Counted from the first letter of the stretch, positions 1 through 7,024 are shown. The stretch: 9,084 nucleotides of DNA from Candidatus Glassiibacteriota bacterium (GCA_016934095.1 JAFGTO010000364.1:1-9084); one strand, 5' to 3'. Numbers and translations are program-made. Notes: generated by a model not told the origin, from the letters alone.

Positions 1-177
1 GTGGCGGATGATGAGGACGGGGACGACACCAACGACTCGATGGACCTGAGGGCGGTAATAGTCAGGCTTATGGCCCGGAGCCCCAGGCCGGACCCGCATT
101 ACCAGCAGGGCGACCATTACTACCGCCGGGAGTTCAGCTCGACTGTCGCCCCGAGGAACATTATCTACGGCGACTGA
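1..177 (+). CDS. C-terminal end of a PilW/PulJ-like type IV prepilin (5' end outside window)
   Basis: Frame 1 is open from the window edge to a TGA at 175-177, giving 58 visible residues. The stretch reads D-L-R-A-V-I-V-R-L-M-A-R-S, then P-D-P, and ends with a Tyr/Arg-rich segment and S-S-T-V-A-P-R-N. This arrangement (LRAV.V.L.ARS ... R-x-x-[ST][ST]TV.[LP]RN) is typical of the C-terminus of PilW/PulJ-type minor pseudopilins, which prime assembly of type IV pili or type II secretion pseudopili at the inner membrane. The N-terminal methylated helix that would prove the family lies outside the window. The next gene, 61 bp downstream on the same strand, encodes a PilX-like protein, and pilW-pilX order is usual in minor-pilin clusters, so the context supports the call. 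The acidic run at the start (DDEDGDD) is probably a surface loop. Recognition is from memory of the motif, not a search. Confidence 0.6.
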   Translation: MADDEDGDDTNDSMDLRAVIVRLMARSPRPDPHYQQGDHYYRREFSSTVAPRNIIYGD

Positions 178-238
178 CGGGCGTAAGACCTGCCGCCCGG
201 AGGGCCGTTCAACCCCTGAGCAGCGAGGACGAGAGGAA

Positions 239-1906
239 ATGTGCTACCGCATGTGGAAAAACGAACGCGGAATGGCGCTGATCACCATGCTGCTGCTCCT
301 GTCCGCACTGAGCCTGCTGGCCGCCGGCGCGGTGGTGATCACCAATATCGACCTGCGCATGGCCGGCAACTACTACCAGAACAGCCGGGCGTTCTATGCA
401 GCCGAGGCCGGGGTGGAGAAAGCGCTCTCGGATATCCAGAGCATACTCGACGGCCAGGGCACTATCACCGATAAAGACCTGGCCGAGATCCTGCAACCGG
501 AGCTGAGGGGCTTCAGTTTCGACGAGTACAAAATCGAGCGCTCGGATTCGAGCTTTGTCCGGAACATCGACAGCGGGCCGTACCTGGGAATGGTCGGGCT
601 CTACCAGCCGATAGACATCACCTCGAAAGTCGTGGGGCCGGGCAACAGCCGATATTCCATAATGGTTGCGGTCAACGGGATCCAGATCCCCATCTTCCAG
701 TTCGGCGTTTTTTACAACGACAGCCTGGAGATCCACAACGGGGCGCAGATGGACATGATCGGCCGGGTACACACCAACAGCGACTTTTTCCCGGGTACCA
801 CCTCTATCACGTATTTCCACCGCAATATTACGGTGGCCGGCGACCTCTACCGCATGCGCATATACAACGAGGAAAAATTCCTGGGCTGGAATAAGATCAT
901 GATCTCCGACCCGGACAGCAACTGGACCGGGCTGAACTACGACACTTTCGACTACCTGGGCAACGACGAGGGCTGGGTGGTTAAGACCAATGAAGATTTC
1001 GGGGGAAGGCTGCGCACCCGCGCCCATAACATCACCCCCCTGGGCATGCCGATCCCCAGGGAGATCGAGCCGGTCGAAATCATCAAGCGGCGGGATGATG
1101 AAGACGGGGCGGCTCTAAGGCTCGAGCGGCTGGACTGGAAGGCGGACCTGCGGATCTATGTCGATTCCACCTTGTCCGTAATCGATATCATGGACCGGAG
1201 CGGCGCCCCGGTCGTCCTGGTCGACCCTGCGGCGATCGACACCAGCTACGAAGCATTCTATGACGACCGCGAGAAAAAGTGGGTCGACCTGGTCGTGGTC
1301 GATGTCTCCAGGCTCACTCCGGGCGATATCGGCAACGGCATTGTCTATATCTCGATCGAGGAGCAGCCGGGCAGGCGCAAAGGGATCAAGCTGATCGACT
1401 GCTCCACCCTGCCCGGGCCCATCTCTTTCTGTTCCGACAACGCGGTCTATGTCCAGGGCGACTACAATACGGGCGACTGGCAGCCCTCGGCGGTAATGGC
1501 CGATGCGGTGAACCTGCTTTCCAACGCCTGGAGCGATGCAGCCAACCGTGATAGTACCGGCGGCTCCGCCAACAACGCCTCCAGCACCACTTATTACCTG
1601 GCTATCCTCAGCGGGGACACCGATAACACTGCGGACTACAACGGCGGCCTGGAAAACTTCCCCCGCTTCCTCGAGAAATGGAGTGTCTCGGGCAACAGGA
1701 CCTGCACCATTTATGGCTCGTTCGTCAACCTTTTCCTCAGCGAGAACGCCGACGGCCCCTGGTTTTACGGGAATCCTGTATACGAAGCCCCCATCCGTAA
1801 CTGGTGGTTCGATGTCAGGTTCCTGAACTTCAACCAGCTTCCGCCGGGGACCCCGGCGGTGGGCAGCGTGCTGCGCATCGCTTTTCGCCAGGAGTTCATG
1901 GGCTGA
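239..1906 (+). CDS. PilX-like type IV pilus assembly protein (PilX N-terminal domain, long C-terminal region)
   Basis: This gene encodes 555 residues. The N-terminus is a short basic leader (residues 1-10), Gly11, then a hydrophobic helix (12-36) running into R-M-A-G-N-Y-Y-Q-N-S-R-A-F-Y-A-A-E-A-G-V-E (40-60), the hallmark of the PilX N-terminal domain. PilX-type minor pilins sit in the inner membrane and help start pilus fibres. The usual Glu5 after the cleavage Gly is Thr here (G-MALIT), so prepilin-peptidase processing is plausible but not certain. Residues 153-182 (ending GRVHTNSD) resemble the G-x-V-H-T/S-N-G/S-D segment of many large pilus-associated proteins. The C-terminus has GGLENFPRFLEKW (469-481), PIRNWWFDVRF (518-528) and LPPGTP (534-539), a layout I know from large PilX-like proteins. 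At about 555 residues it is much longer than proteobacterial PilX (about 200). Start choice is open: ATG 239 has GAGG at 225-228, while ATG 251 has AGAGGAA at 232-238. It is probably co-transcribed with the upstream pilin gene and ends at the terminator at 1928-1970. Confidence 0.8.
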   Translation: MCYRMWKNERGMALITMLLLLSALSLLAAGAVVITNIDLRMAGNYYQNSRAFYAAEAGVEKALSDIQSILDGQGTITDKDLAEILQPELRGFSFDEYKIERSDSSFVRNIDSGPYLGMVGLYQPIDITSKVVGPGNSRYSIMVAVNGIQIPIFQFGVFYNDSLEIHNGAQMDMIGRVHTNSDFFPGTTSITYFHRNITVAGDLYRMRIYNEEKFLGWNKIMISDPDSNWTGLNYDTFDYLGNDEGWVVKTNEDFGGRLRTRAHNITPLGMPIPREIEPVEIIKRRDDEDGAALRLERLDWKADLRIYVDSTLSVIDIMDRSGAPVVLVDPAAIDTSYEAFYDDREKKWVDLVVVDVSRLTPGDIGNGIVYISIEEQPGRRKGIKLIDCSTLPGPISFCSDNAVYVQGDYNTGDWQPSAVMADAVNLLSNAWSDAANRDSTGGSANNASSTTYYLAILSGDTDNTADYNGGLENFPRFLEKWSVSGNRTCTIYGSFVNLFLSENADGPWFYGNPVYEAPIRNWWFDVRFLNFNQLPPGTPAVGSVLRIAFRQEFMG

Positions 1907-1927
1907 GAAGGGTTTACTTGTCTTGTT

Positions 1928-1970
1928 AAAAAGCCCGGCAGCGGAGATTTAATCCCTGCCGGGCTTTTTT
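1928..1970. terminator. bidirectional rho-independent terminator between convergent genes
   Basis: A perfect 9-bp stem pairs GCCCGGCAG (1933-1941) with CTGCCGGGC (1956-1964) around a 14-nt loop. It is preceded by AAAAA (1928-1932) and followed by TTTTTT (1965-1970), so the A and T flanks extend the stem and provide a U-tract for either direction. It lies 21 bp after the pilX-like stop and 31 bp beyond the stop of the converging porV/porQ-like gene, so it can terminate both. Confidence 0.88.
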
Positions 1971-2001
1971 GCGGCCGGAGCGGAGGTCCGGAACCGGGCC
2001 C

Positions 2002-3027
2002 TCAGAAAAAATAGCCCAGGGAGATGCGGTGGGTCTGGTCCAGGTCGCGGTGGCCGATCCAGGCGTAGTCGAGGGCCAGGGAGCGCACGAAAATCCCGGC
2101 GCCGAAAGTCGGGTGTTTCTCATCCAGGCCGCCGCGCAGGAACATCCTCCGGTAGAGGGCGTATTCGACACCGAAATGCAGCAGGCTCATCAGGTAGTCT
2201 GAATCTGAGGCGTAGTTCTTCCTCCTGCGCTCGACCGGGATGGAGACCTCGAAAGCGCCGTTGAGCATCCCGCCCGGCAGCCTGAACCCCTCGGCAAGGG
2301 CCACCCCGGCGGAAATCCAGGGCTTGATGTACTCGCGCTTGCCGGTGGAGTATGCCAGGAAGCTGGTGGTGACATCCCGGGCACTGAGACTGGCGAGCAG
2401 CTCGACGCCGGCGAGCCTGACTGGCAGCACCGCCCCGATGTCGATGCCGAAACCGCTGGCACTGGCGCCCTCCTGGCGCAGGTAGATGACCTTGACATTC
2501 CCGCCGAGCCAGCCGTTGCCCGGGAACCGGCGGGCCAGGCCCGCCAGCAGGACGAAGTCGTTCTTGGAGCTGTAGCGCTCGATCACCGGCCGGTTGTCCG
2601 GGCCCAGCTCCCGGTCCGGGTCCTCCAGCCTGGTTACCGGGATCCCTCCCACCCCGAGGTGGATGAGCCCGATGCCTGCCACGCTCCGGCGGTCCTTCCC
2701 AGGCAGCCGCCTGGCATAGCCGATGAAATTGTAGTCCACCTCTCCGCTGAAACGCTCGCTGTGCATGAAAGCCAGGTGGTTGTCCACCTCCGGGTCGGTC
2801 CTGGCCAAGCCGGCCGGGTTCCAGTAGAGGGCCTCGGCCCCGGATGCCAGCGTATGGAAGGCGCTGCCCATGCCCAGTCCGCGTGCTCCGACCCCCACGC
2901 TGAAAGACTCCCCAGCGTACTTGCTCTGAGCCATCAGGCCAGGGCCGGGCAAGAGCCATAATATTTGGAACAGAATGATTATAAGGAGTTTATAATTTTC
3001 TTTAGAGCGGAAAATGTTGAGATCCAA
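2002..3027 (-). CDS. PorV/PorQ family (UPF0164-like) outer-membrane beta-barrel protein
   Basis: This gene encodes 341 residues. The N-terminus has basic residues (R7, K9, K13), a hydrophobic core (14-27) and a likely signal peptidase site at L-M-A|Q (cleavage after A33). The mature start carries G-V-G-A-R-G-L-G-M-G-S-A-F (46-57) and E-A-L-Y-W-N-P-A-G-L-A (65-75), the signature of the PorV/PorQ/UPF0164 group of FadL-like barrels. The rest is alternating hydrophobic/aromatic strands with Gly-rich turns, and the chain ends in Phe (G-Y-F-F), a normal beta-barrel assembly signal. PorV and PorQ are outer-membrane components of type IX secretion, but many paralogues in the same bacterial groups have no known role, and no other type IX gene is visible here. 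Translation starts with TTG at 3027; GAGGA on the minus strand (3037-3041) lies 9 nt upstream. The next in-frame Met (M32) lies inside the signal peptide, so TTG is the better choice. It converges on the pilX-like gene and shares its terminator. Confidence 0.82.
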   Translation of the reverse strand: MDLNIFRSKENYKLLIIILFQILWLLPGPGLMAQSKYAGESFSVGVGARGLGMGSAFHTLASGAEALYWNPAGLARTDPEVDNHLAFMHSERFSGEVDYNFIGYARRLPGKDRRSVAGIGLIHLGVGGIPVTRLEDPDRELGPDNRPVIERYSSKNDFVLLAGLARRFPGNGWLGGNVKVIYLRQEGASASGFGIDIGAVLPVRLAGVELLASLSARDVTTSFLAYSTGKREYIKPWISAGVALAEGFRLPGGMLNGAFEVSIPVERRRKNYASDSDYLMSLLHFGVEYALYRRMFLRGGLDEKHPTFGAGIFVRSLALDYAWIGHRDLDQTHRISLGYFF

Positions 3028-3036
3028 GACTGAAAA

Positions 3037-3041
3037 TCCTC
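3037..3041 (-). promoter_or_regulatory. ribosome binding site fixing the TTG start of the PorV/PorQ-like gene
   Basis: The minus strand reads GAGGA here, 9 nt ahead of the TTG at 3027. A nearby ATG (minus strand, 3043-3041) overlaps this site and is out of frame with the barrel gene. The spacing and the complete signal peptide that follows support TTG as start. Confidence 0.6.
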
Positions 3042-3052
3042 ATTAATATTCG

Positions 3053-3098
3053 CTTGACACCGGCAGTTTTCTGCGGTAGAATACAGTTGATTGTCAAG
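3053..3098. repeat. 7-bp inverted repeat flanking the cytochrome promoter
   Basis: CTTGACA (3053-3059) is repeated in inverted form as TGTCAAG (3092-3098), with 32 bp between the arms. The left arm contains the -35 hexamer of the plus-strand promoter. The right arm lies just past the predicted transcription start and contains TTGACA on the minus strand, but no good -10 follows there. It could be a regulator site or coincidence. Confidence 0.3.
3054..3082 (+). promoter_or_regulatory. sigma-70-type promoter for the cytochrome c gene
   Basis: The sequence shows TTGACA (3054-3059), a 17-nt spacer and TAGAAT (3077-3082): a perfect -35 and a five-of-six -10. Transcription should start near 3089-3090, leaving a leader of about 128 nt before the ATG at 3218. 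It faces away from the divergent barrel gene, whose own promoter I could not find. Confidence 0.7.
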
Positions 3099-3217
3099 TT
3101 TTTGTTTGGGCGCAAATTCCCGGTGGATATCCGGCCCAGGATTCAGGAAATCCCCCTGGAAAAACAATAGATCCAGTCAGGACTGCAGGACAGGCTGACA
3201 TTTCCCGGACTCCCCCC

Positions 3218-3595
3218 ATGAGATCGATCAAACTGTCCTCGATCATTATCTGCCTGCTCTTGATCGGGCTGTCCCCGCAGAATATCACCCGTTTGAGCCG
3301 CCGTGACCAGCCGCGGCTCATCTCGAGCGCCGTCTCCCCGAAAATAGGTTTCAGCCAGCCCGAGGAAAATTTCGCAGCCTACCTGGATACTGTCGCGCTG
3401 GCCGAGGGCAAGGCTCTTTTCGAGAATTACTGCAGCAAGTGCCATTCCACCGATTTCGTGATCGGGGGCGGCATGGATGCGGCTATGGCCGATTCCCTGG
3501 TAGCCGGGATGGCTGAAAAGGCCGGGTACCGGTTCGACCGGGCGAAACATTCCCGGATTATCCAATACCTGCGTTATGTCCTTCCCAGCGAGTAG
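3218..3595 (+). CDS. small monoheme c-type cytochrome, probably membrane-anchored or periplasmic
   Basis: This gene encodes 125 residues. The N-terminus has two basic residues and a hydrophobic stretch (7-18), a signal peptide or uncleaved anchor; no clear A-x-A site follows. A single heme-binding motif C-S-K-C-H is at C72, C75, H76, preceded by a short helix (LAEGKALFENYC), which is the classic start of a class I cytochrome c fold. Candidate sixth ligands are M86, M90 and M98, with M98 in G-M-A-E-K the most natural. The C-terminal helix (HSRIIQYLRYVL, 111-122) matches the last helix of small cytochromes. It would carry electrons on the periplasmic side; the partner cannot be told, since no oxidase or reductase gene adjoins it. 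No good Shine-Dalgarno precedes ATG 3218 (CCCCCC lies directly upstream), but no better start was found. It has its own promoter at 3054-3082 and stands alone. Confidence 0.82.
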   Translation: MRSIKLSSIIICLLLIGLSPQNITRLSRRDQPRLISSAVSPKIGFSQPEENFAAYLDTVALAEGKALFENYCSKCHSTDFVIGGGMDAAMADSLVAGMAEKAGYRFDRAKHSRIIQYLRYVLPSE

Positions 3596-3692
3596 CGCGG
3601 CCGCCGCAGAGTCCGCCGGCCCGCGGAAATCCCCGGCAAATCCGAACGCATAACAATACAGCTTTTTGTATGTCCCGCCTGTGCCGGACAAG

Positions 3693-3731
3693 CAAAAAAA
3701 GGTTTTCCGGGTTATCATGCGTCAGACCCGG
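3693..3731 (-). terminator. possible weak terminator of the metE-rseC transcript
   Basis: On the minus strand CCGGGT (3731-3726) can pair with ACCCGG just past the rseC stop (near 3712-3707), with a loop of about 13 nt. A run of seven T follows at 3699-3693, but six bases (GAAAAC region) lie between stem and T-run, so it is not a classic terminator. No other candidate lies in 3596-3714. Confidence 0.3.
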
Positions 3732-4236
3732 GCGGGTTGACACCGGTCCGGGCCTGGTTGCCGTTTTCTTCGGGGGGAAGTATCCTGCTGATTTCGGGCC
3801 GCCCGTCCGCCAGGTACTTCCAGCGGGTGCTCAGCAGCCTTACCACTGCCAGTGAGACAGCCAGCCCCAGGATCCCGGCCAGGCCGGACACCAGGATCTC
3901 CGGTTCCTCCCAGCCCAGGCGGACCCTCAGGTACTCAGCGCCGATCACGAAGACAATCAGGAAAATCACCGGGACCAGGTAGATCACGAAAGCCCCCCGG
4001 AGGATCACCCCGTCATCGATGGACAGCTCCACCAGGTCGCCGGGCCTTGCACCCAGGCTATTCGAGGCACGGGCGAGTTTAAGGCGGCTATTCTCCTGCT
4101 GCGGCATACAGCCCCCGGCTTCCGGGCAGTGTTCGCACATCGTGCTACGGTTCACTTCCACCGTGGCCAGGGTGCCGCTCGTGCTCAGCACTTTCCCCTG
4201 GCTGCAGGCCCTCCGGCGAGTCGGTCCGGGTCCCAT
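3715..4236 (-). CDS. RseC/MucC family integral membrane protein
   Basis: With an ATG at 4236 this gives 173 residues. It starts with a soluble segment G-K-V-L-S-T-S-G-T-L-A-T-V-E-V (14-28), then C-E-H-C-P-E-A-G-G-C (C34, C37, C43), the same C-x2-C-x5-C spacing as in E. coli RseC. G-D-L-V-E-L-S-I (66-73) follows, then two membrane segments (about 82-100 and 113-134) and a short basic/cytoplasmic tail. E. coli RseC modulates the sigma-E pathway and is linked to the Rsx system that reduces SoxR; many family members are of unknown role, and no rse, rsx or rnf gene is seen here. The frame stays open upstream to 4335, but those 33 residues are antisense-frame shadow of metE; ATG 4236 has GGGAG about 6-7 nt upstream and gives the usual N-terminal length. 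A GTG at about 4195 is an alternative. It overlaps the end of metE by about 92 nt and is presumably co-transcribed with it. Confidence 0.75.
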   Translation of the reverse strand: MGPGPTRRRACSQGKVLSTSGTLATVEVNRSTMCEHCPEAGGCMPQQENSRLKLARASNSLGARPGDLVELSIDDGVILRGAFVIYLVPVIFLIVFVIGAEYLRVRLGWEEPEILVSGLAGILGLAVSLAVVRLLSTRWKYLADGRPEISRILPPEENGNQARTGVNPPGSDA

Positions 4237-4696
4237 CCATTGCTCCCAGCAGAATTTTTTCCAGGTGCTCCAGTTGTGCCTGCGAGTCTCCCCGGCCGCG
4301 CAGGTCGATTTCCCGGTAATTGCCCTCCAGCTCATCCATTCTCAGGATCAACCCCTCGAGGACCTCATCCAGTTTGTCCTCGGGCAGACTGGCTTTCCGG
4401 CTTTCCAGCTTCTTGCTCACCTCGCCCTGGTCGCTGATCTCATAAGAATAGGCAGCCAGCTCGAGGCGCTCCTCGCTCTCCCGGCGGGTGGCTATCAGGA
4501 AGCCCCACCTGGACTCCCCCCGCTCGACCAGGGGGAAGAGGAAGACCGAGTGGTAGCTCAGGCCGGGAGAGGTGCCGAAAGCGCCCCTGATTATCTCCAG
4601 GATCTGTCCGTGGTATCGAGGCTTCGCCTGGCTGTCGCTGGAAGCTTCCGCCCCCGTTTCCCCGGGGACCCCGGGAGGAGTTACCGGCCGGCCCTG
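4145..4696 (-). other. C-terminal extension of MetE: linker plus unrecognised alpha/beta domain
   Basis: This is the part of the metE reading frame beyond the family core (residues about 766-948). Residues 767-790 are a flexible linker rich in Pro, Gly, Ser and Ala. Residues 793-805 look like a helix (YHGQILEIIRGAF), followed by three likely strands (HSVFLFPLV at 814-821, W-G-F-L-I-A-T at 829-835, L-E-L-A-A-Y-S-Y-E-I at 843-852), a helix (PEDKLDEVLEGLILRMDELEG, 870-890, charged and amphipathic) and another helix (905-918). The last 30 residues are low-complexity, His/Gly/Glu/Pro-rich, and lie over the start of rseC. I see no ATG, GTG or TTG in frame within the linker, so it does not look like a separate gene. 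I do not recognise the domain. Confidence 0.6.
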
Positions 4697-6991
4697 CTGT
4701 GCTTCGAGCCGGGCGCGCACTTTCCGGGCCGATGCCACCATGTTGCGCAGGGAGGGCTCGACTTCCTGGTAGCCGCGGGTCTTCAGGCCGCAGTCCGGGT
4801 TGACCCAGACTTTCCCGGCCGGCAGCACCTCGAGGATCGATTCGATCCGGCCGGTTATCTCTTCCTCTCCGGGCACCAGCGGCGAGTGGATGTCCCAGAT
4901 CCCGGGGCCGATCTGGTTGGGGTATTCCCGCTCCCGGAAAACACCGAGCAGGCGCCCGCCGGCGCGCGAGTTCTCGATTGAGATAACATCGGCGTCCATG
5001 CGGATTATCTGGTCGATTATCGTGTTGAAATCGCTGTAGCACATGTGGGTATGCACCTGGGTTTCTGCTCCCGCTGAGGCGCTGGCCAGCAGGAAAGCAT
5101 CCACCGCCCAGCGCAGGTACTCGCTGCGCTTTTCCGGCTGCAGGGGCAGGCCCTCGCGCAGGGCCGGCTCATCGATTTGAATCACCTTTATCCCGGCTTT
5201 TTCCAGGTCGGCCACTTCATCACGGACTGCCAGGGCGACCTGGAAACAGACCTCGCTACGCGGGATGTCATCCCGCACGAACGACCAGTTGAGGATGGTC
5301 GCCGGACCGGTCAGCATGCCTTTCATCGGCCTGGCAGTCAGGGACTGGGCGAACTGCGACCACTCGACAGTCATCTGCCCGGGCCGGGAGACATCCCCGT
5401 AGATCACCGGCGGCTTGACACAGCGGCTGCCGTAGGATACCACCCAGCCTTTTTTCAGGAAATAGAAGCCCTCGAGCTGTTCGCCGAAATACTCCACCAT
5501 GTCGGTGCGCTCGAATTCACCGTGGACCAGCACGTCGAGGCCGATCTCCTGCTGGAGCTCCACCACTTTGCGGATCTCCTGCCTGATCGCCTGTTTGTAT
5601 CGCTCTTCTGTCAGCTCACCCTTTTTGAAGCGGGCGCGCAGCTTGCGCACCTCGGCGGTCTGGGGGAAACTGCCGATGGTAGTGGTCGGCAGCAGGGGCA
5701 GTTTCAGGGTTTTCGCCTGGGCCGCCAGCCGCGCGGCGGAGGGGGATGAGCGGGCGAAGCTTTCCGGGGTGAGGGCCCCGATACGCTCCCGCACCGCGGA
5801 AGACTTTTTCAGCGGGCCGCTCCTGCCGGCGGCCAGCGCCTGGCGCGCCCTCTCCAGGACCAGGGTGTCTCCGGGCCCGGCCTGCCCGCCGATGGTCCGG
5901 GCCAGGGCCACCAGCTCCCGCACCTTTTCGCGGGCAAAGGCCATCGAGTTGAAGACCTCAGCCGGCAGGTGGGTTTCCGGCGCCACAGTTACCGGCACGT
6001 GCATCAGTGAGCAGCTCGAGGAAAGCACCAGGTTTTCACTGTCGATTTTTTCGAGGAGCCTGCCGGCCAGGGCCAGCACGGAGTCCGGGTCGCAGACCCA
6101 GATGCTCCGTCCGTCCACCAGCCCGGCGAAAAGGGTCTTGTCGCCGGGGAAACCTTTGCGCTCGATGAAATCCAGGTTGTCCGGGCCGTGGACAAAGTCC
6201 AGTCCCAGACCGGCCGTCGGCAGGGCGCAGAGGGTATCGTAGTTGGCCCCCACGTGGTCGAAATAGGTCTGCACCACTATCCCTGCCGGGTCCGCCGCCT
6301 GCGCCAGGGCTGTGTAGGCCGTTTTCAGGGCGTCCCGGGCCCGGTCCCCGACCGGGCCGGCAAAACACGGCTCGTCCATCTGTACCCAGCGGACACCCTT
6401 GGCGGCCAGGGCTTCCAGTACTTCCCGGTAGACCGGCAGCAGGCTCTCGAGCAGGCTCAGCGGCTCCACCCCGTCGGTCGGGCGCCCCAGCAGCAGGAAG
6501 CTCACCGGGCCGATCAGCACCGGCATGGCAGGAACCTCGAGCTCGAGGGCTTCATCCACCAGGCGCAGGACCGTGCTGTCGCGGAACGAGAAAACAGTCC
6601 CGCGGTCGAGCTCCGGCACCAGGTAATGGTAGTTGGTGTTGAACCACTTGACCATGCTCATGGGGTGGATGTTGCCCCGGCCGGTCCTGGCCCCCCGCGC
6701 CAGCTCGAAATAAGACTCGAGGCTCACCTGTCCCGGTTCAAAGCTGAAACGCCCGGGGAGCGCACCGGTCATGCAGCAGGTGTCGAGCACTTTGTCATAG
6801 TAGGAAAAATCCCCCGCCGGGATCAGATCCAGGCCGGCGGATTTCAGGAAACCGTAGTTTTCGACCCGCACGGCCCTGGCTCTGTTTTCGAGCTCCGCAA
6901 GATCTATCTCCGCACGCCAGTATGCTTCGGTGGCGAGCTTAAGCTCCCGGTCCGCCCCGATGCGCGGAAACCCTAGGATCCCAGCCTGCAT
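4145..6991 (-). CDS. metE: cobalamin-independent methionine synthase MetE with an extra C-terminal domain
   Basis: MetE transfers the methyl group of 5-methyltetrahydropteroyl-polyglutamate to homocysteine in the cytoplasm, the last step of methionine synthesis. The N-terminal barrel opens with G-F-P-R-I-G-A-D-R-E-L-K (7-18). The catalytic barrel has P-T-T-T-I-G-S-F-P-Q-T (435-445), HGEFERTDMVEYFGE (490-504), I-D-E-P-A-L-R-E-G (606-614), HTHMC (647-651), I-E-N-S-R (672-676), WDIHSP (699-704) and NPDCGLKTRG (731-740). Zinc ligands H649, C651, E673, C734 and catalytic H702 are all present, each exactly 8 residues later than in E. coli MetE (H641, C643, E665, C726, H694), so the enzyme should be active. 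E. coli MetE is 753 residues; this protein is 948. The core ends near residue 762, then comes a Pro/Gly/Ser linker (about 767-790) and an unrecognised domain (about 791-920). ATG 6991 is supported by AAGGAG 6 nt upstream (6998-7003). rseC follows, overlapping by about 92 nt. Confidence 0.93.
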   Translation of the reverse strand: MQAGILGFPRIGADRELKLATEAYWRAEIDLAELENRARAVRVENYGFLKSAGLDLIPAGDFSYYDKVLDTCCMTGALPGRFSFEPGQVSLESYFELARGARTGRGNIHPMSMVKWFNTNYHYLVPELDRGTVFSFRDSTVLRLVDEALELEVPAMPVLIGPVSFLLLGRPTDGVEPLSLLESLLPVYREVLEALAAKGVRWVQMDEPCFAGPVGDRARDALKTAYTALAQAADPAGIVVQTYFDHVGANYDTLCALPTAGLGLDFVHGPDNLDFIERKGFPGDKTLFAGLVDGRSIWVCDPDSVLALAGRLLEKIDSENLVLSSSCSLMHVPVTVAPETHLPAEVFNSMAFAREKVRELVALARTIGGQAGPGDTLVLERARQALAAGRSGPLKKSSAVRERIGALTPESFARSSPSAARLAAQAKTLKLPLLPTTTIGSFPQTAEVRKLRARFKKGELTEERYKQAIRQEIRKVVELQQEIGLDVLVHGEFERTDMVEYFGEQLEGFYFLKKGWVVSYGSRCVKPPVIYGDVSRPGQMTVEWSQFAQSLTARPMKGMLTGPATILNWSFVRDDIPRSEVCFQVALAVRDEVADLEKAGIKVIQIDEPALREGLPLQPEKRSEYLRWAVDAFLLASASAGAETQVHTHMCYSDFNTIIDQIIRMDADVISIENSRAGGRLLGVFREREYPNQIGPGIWDIHSPLVPGEEEITGRIESILEVLPAGKVWVNPDCGLKTRGYQEVEPSLRNMVASARKVRARLEAQQGRPVTPPGVPGETGAEASSDSQAKPRYHGQILEIIRGAFGTSPGLSYHSVFLFPLVERGESRWGFLIATRRESEERLELAAYSYEISDQGEVSKKLESRKASLPEDKLDEVLEGLILRMDELEGNYREIDLRGRGDSQAQLEHLEKILLGAMDGTRTDSPEGLQPGESAEHERHPGHGGSEP

Positions 6992-7024
6992 CGGCCTCTC
7001 CTTGATTATCTAAGTGAAAGCTGA

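Noticed and set aside
209..1027. 272-codon open frame on the minus strand opposite the pilX-like gene
   Set aside because: It is antisense to a gene with clear family motifs; the open frame follows from GC-rich codon use and its protein has no recognisable features.
2120..2959. 279-codon minus-strand frame inside the porV/porQ-like gene
   Set aside because: Gly/Arg/Pro-rich shadow in another frame of a gene with a signal peptide, the family signature and a terminal Phe.
3087..3170. 28-codon TTG-started frame just at the predicted start of the cytochrome transcript
   Set aside because: It would need leaderless translation from TTG; nothing else supports it.
4237..4335. Longer RseC-like start at 4335
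   Set aside because: The extra 33 residues are out-of-frame metE sequence and do not look like any RseC N-terminus; ATG 4236 gives the usual length.
4019..4981. 320-codon plus-strand frame opposite metE/rseC, and similar frames at 5177-5749, 5499-6242 and 6188-6976
   Set aside because: All lie antisense to MetE, whose catalytic residues and spacing are intact; translations are low-complexity shadows.
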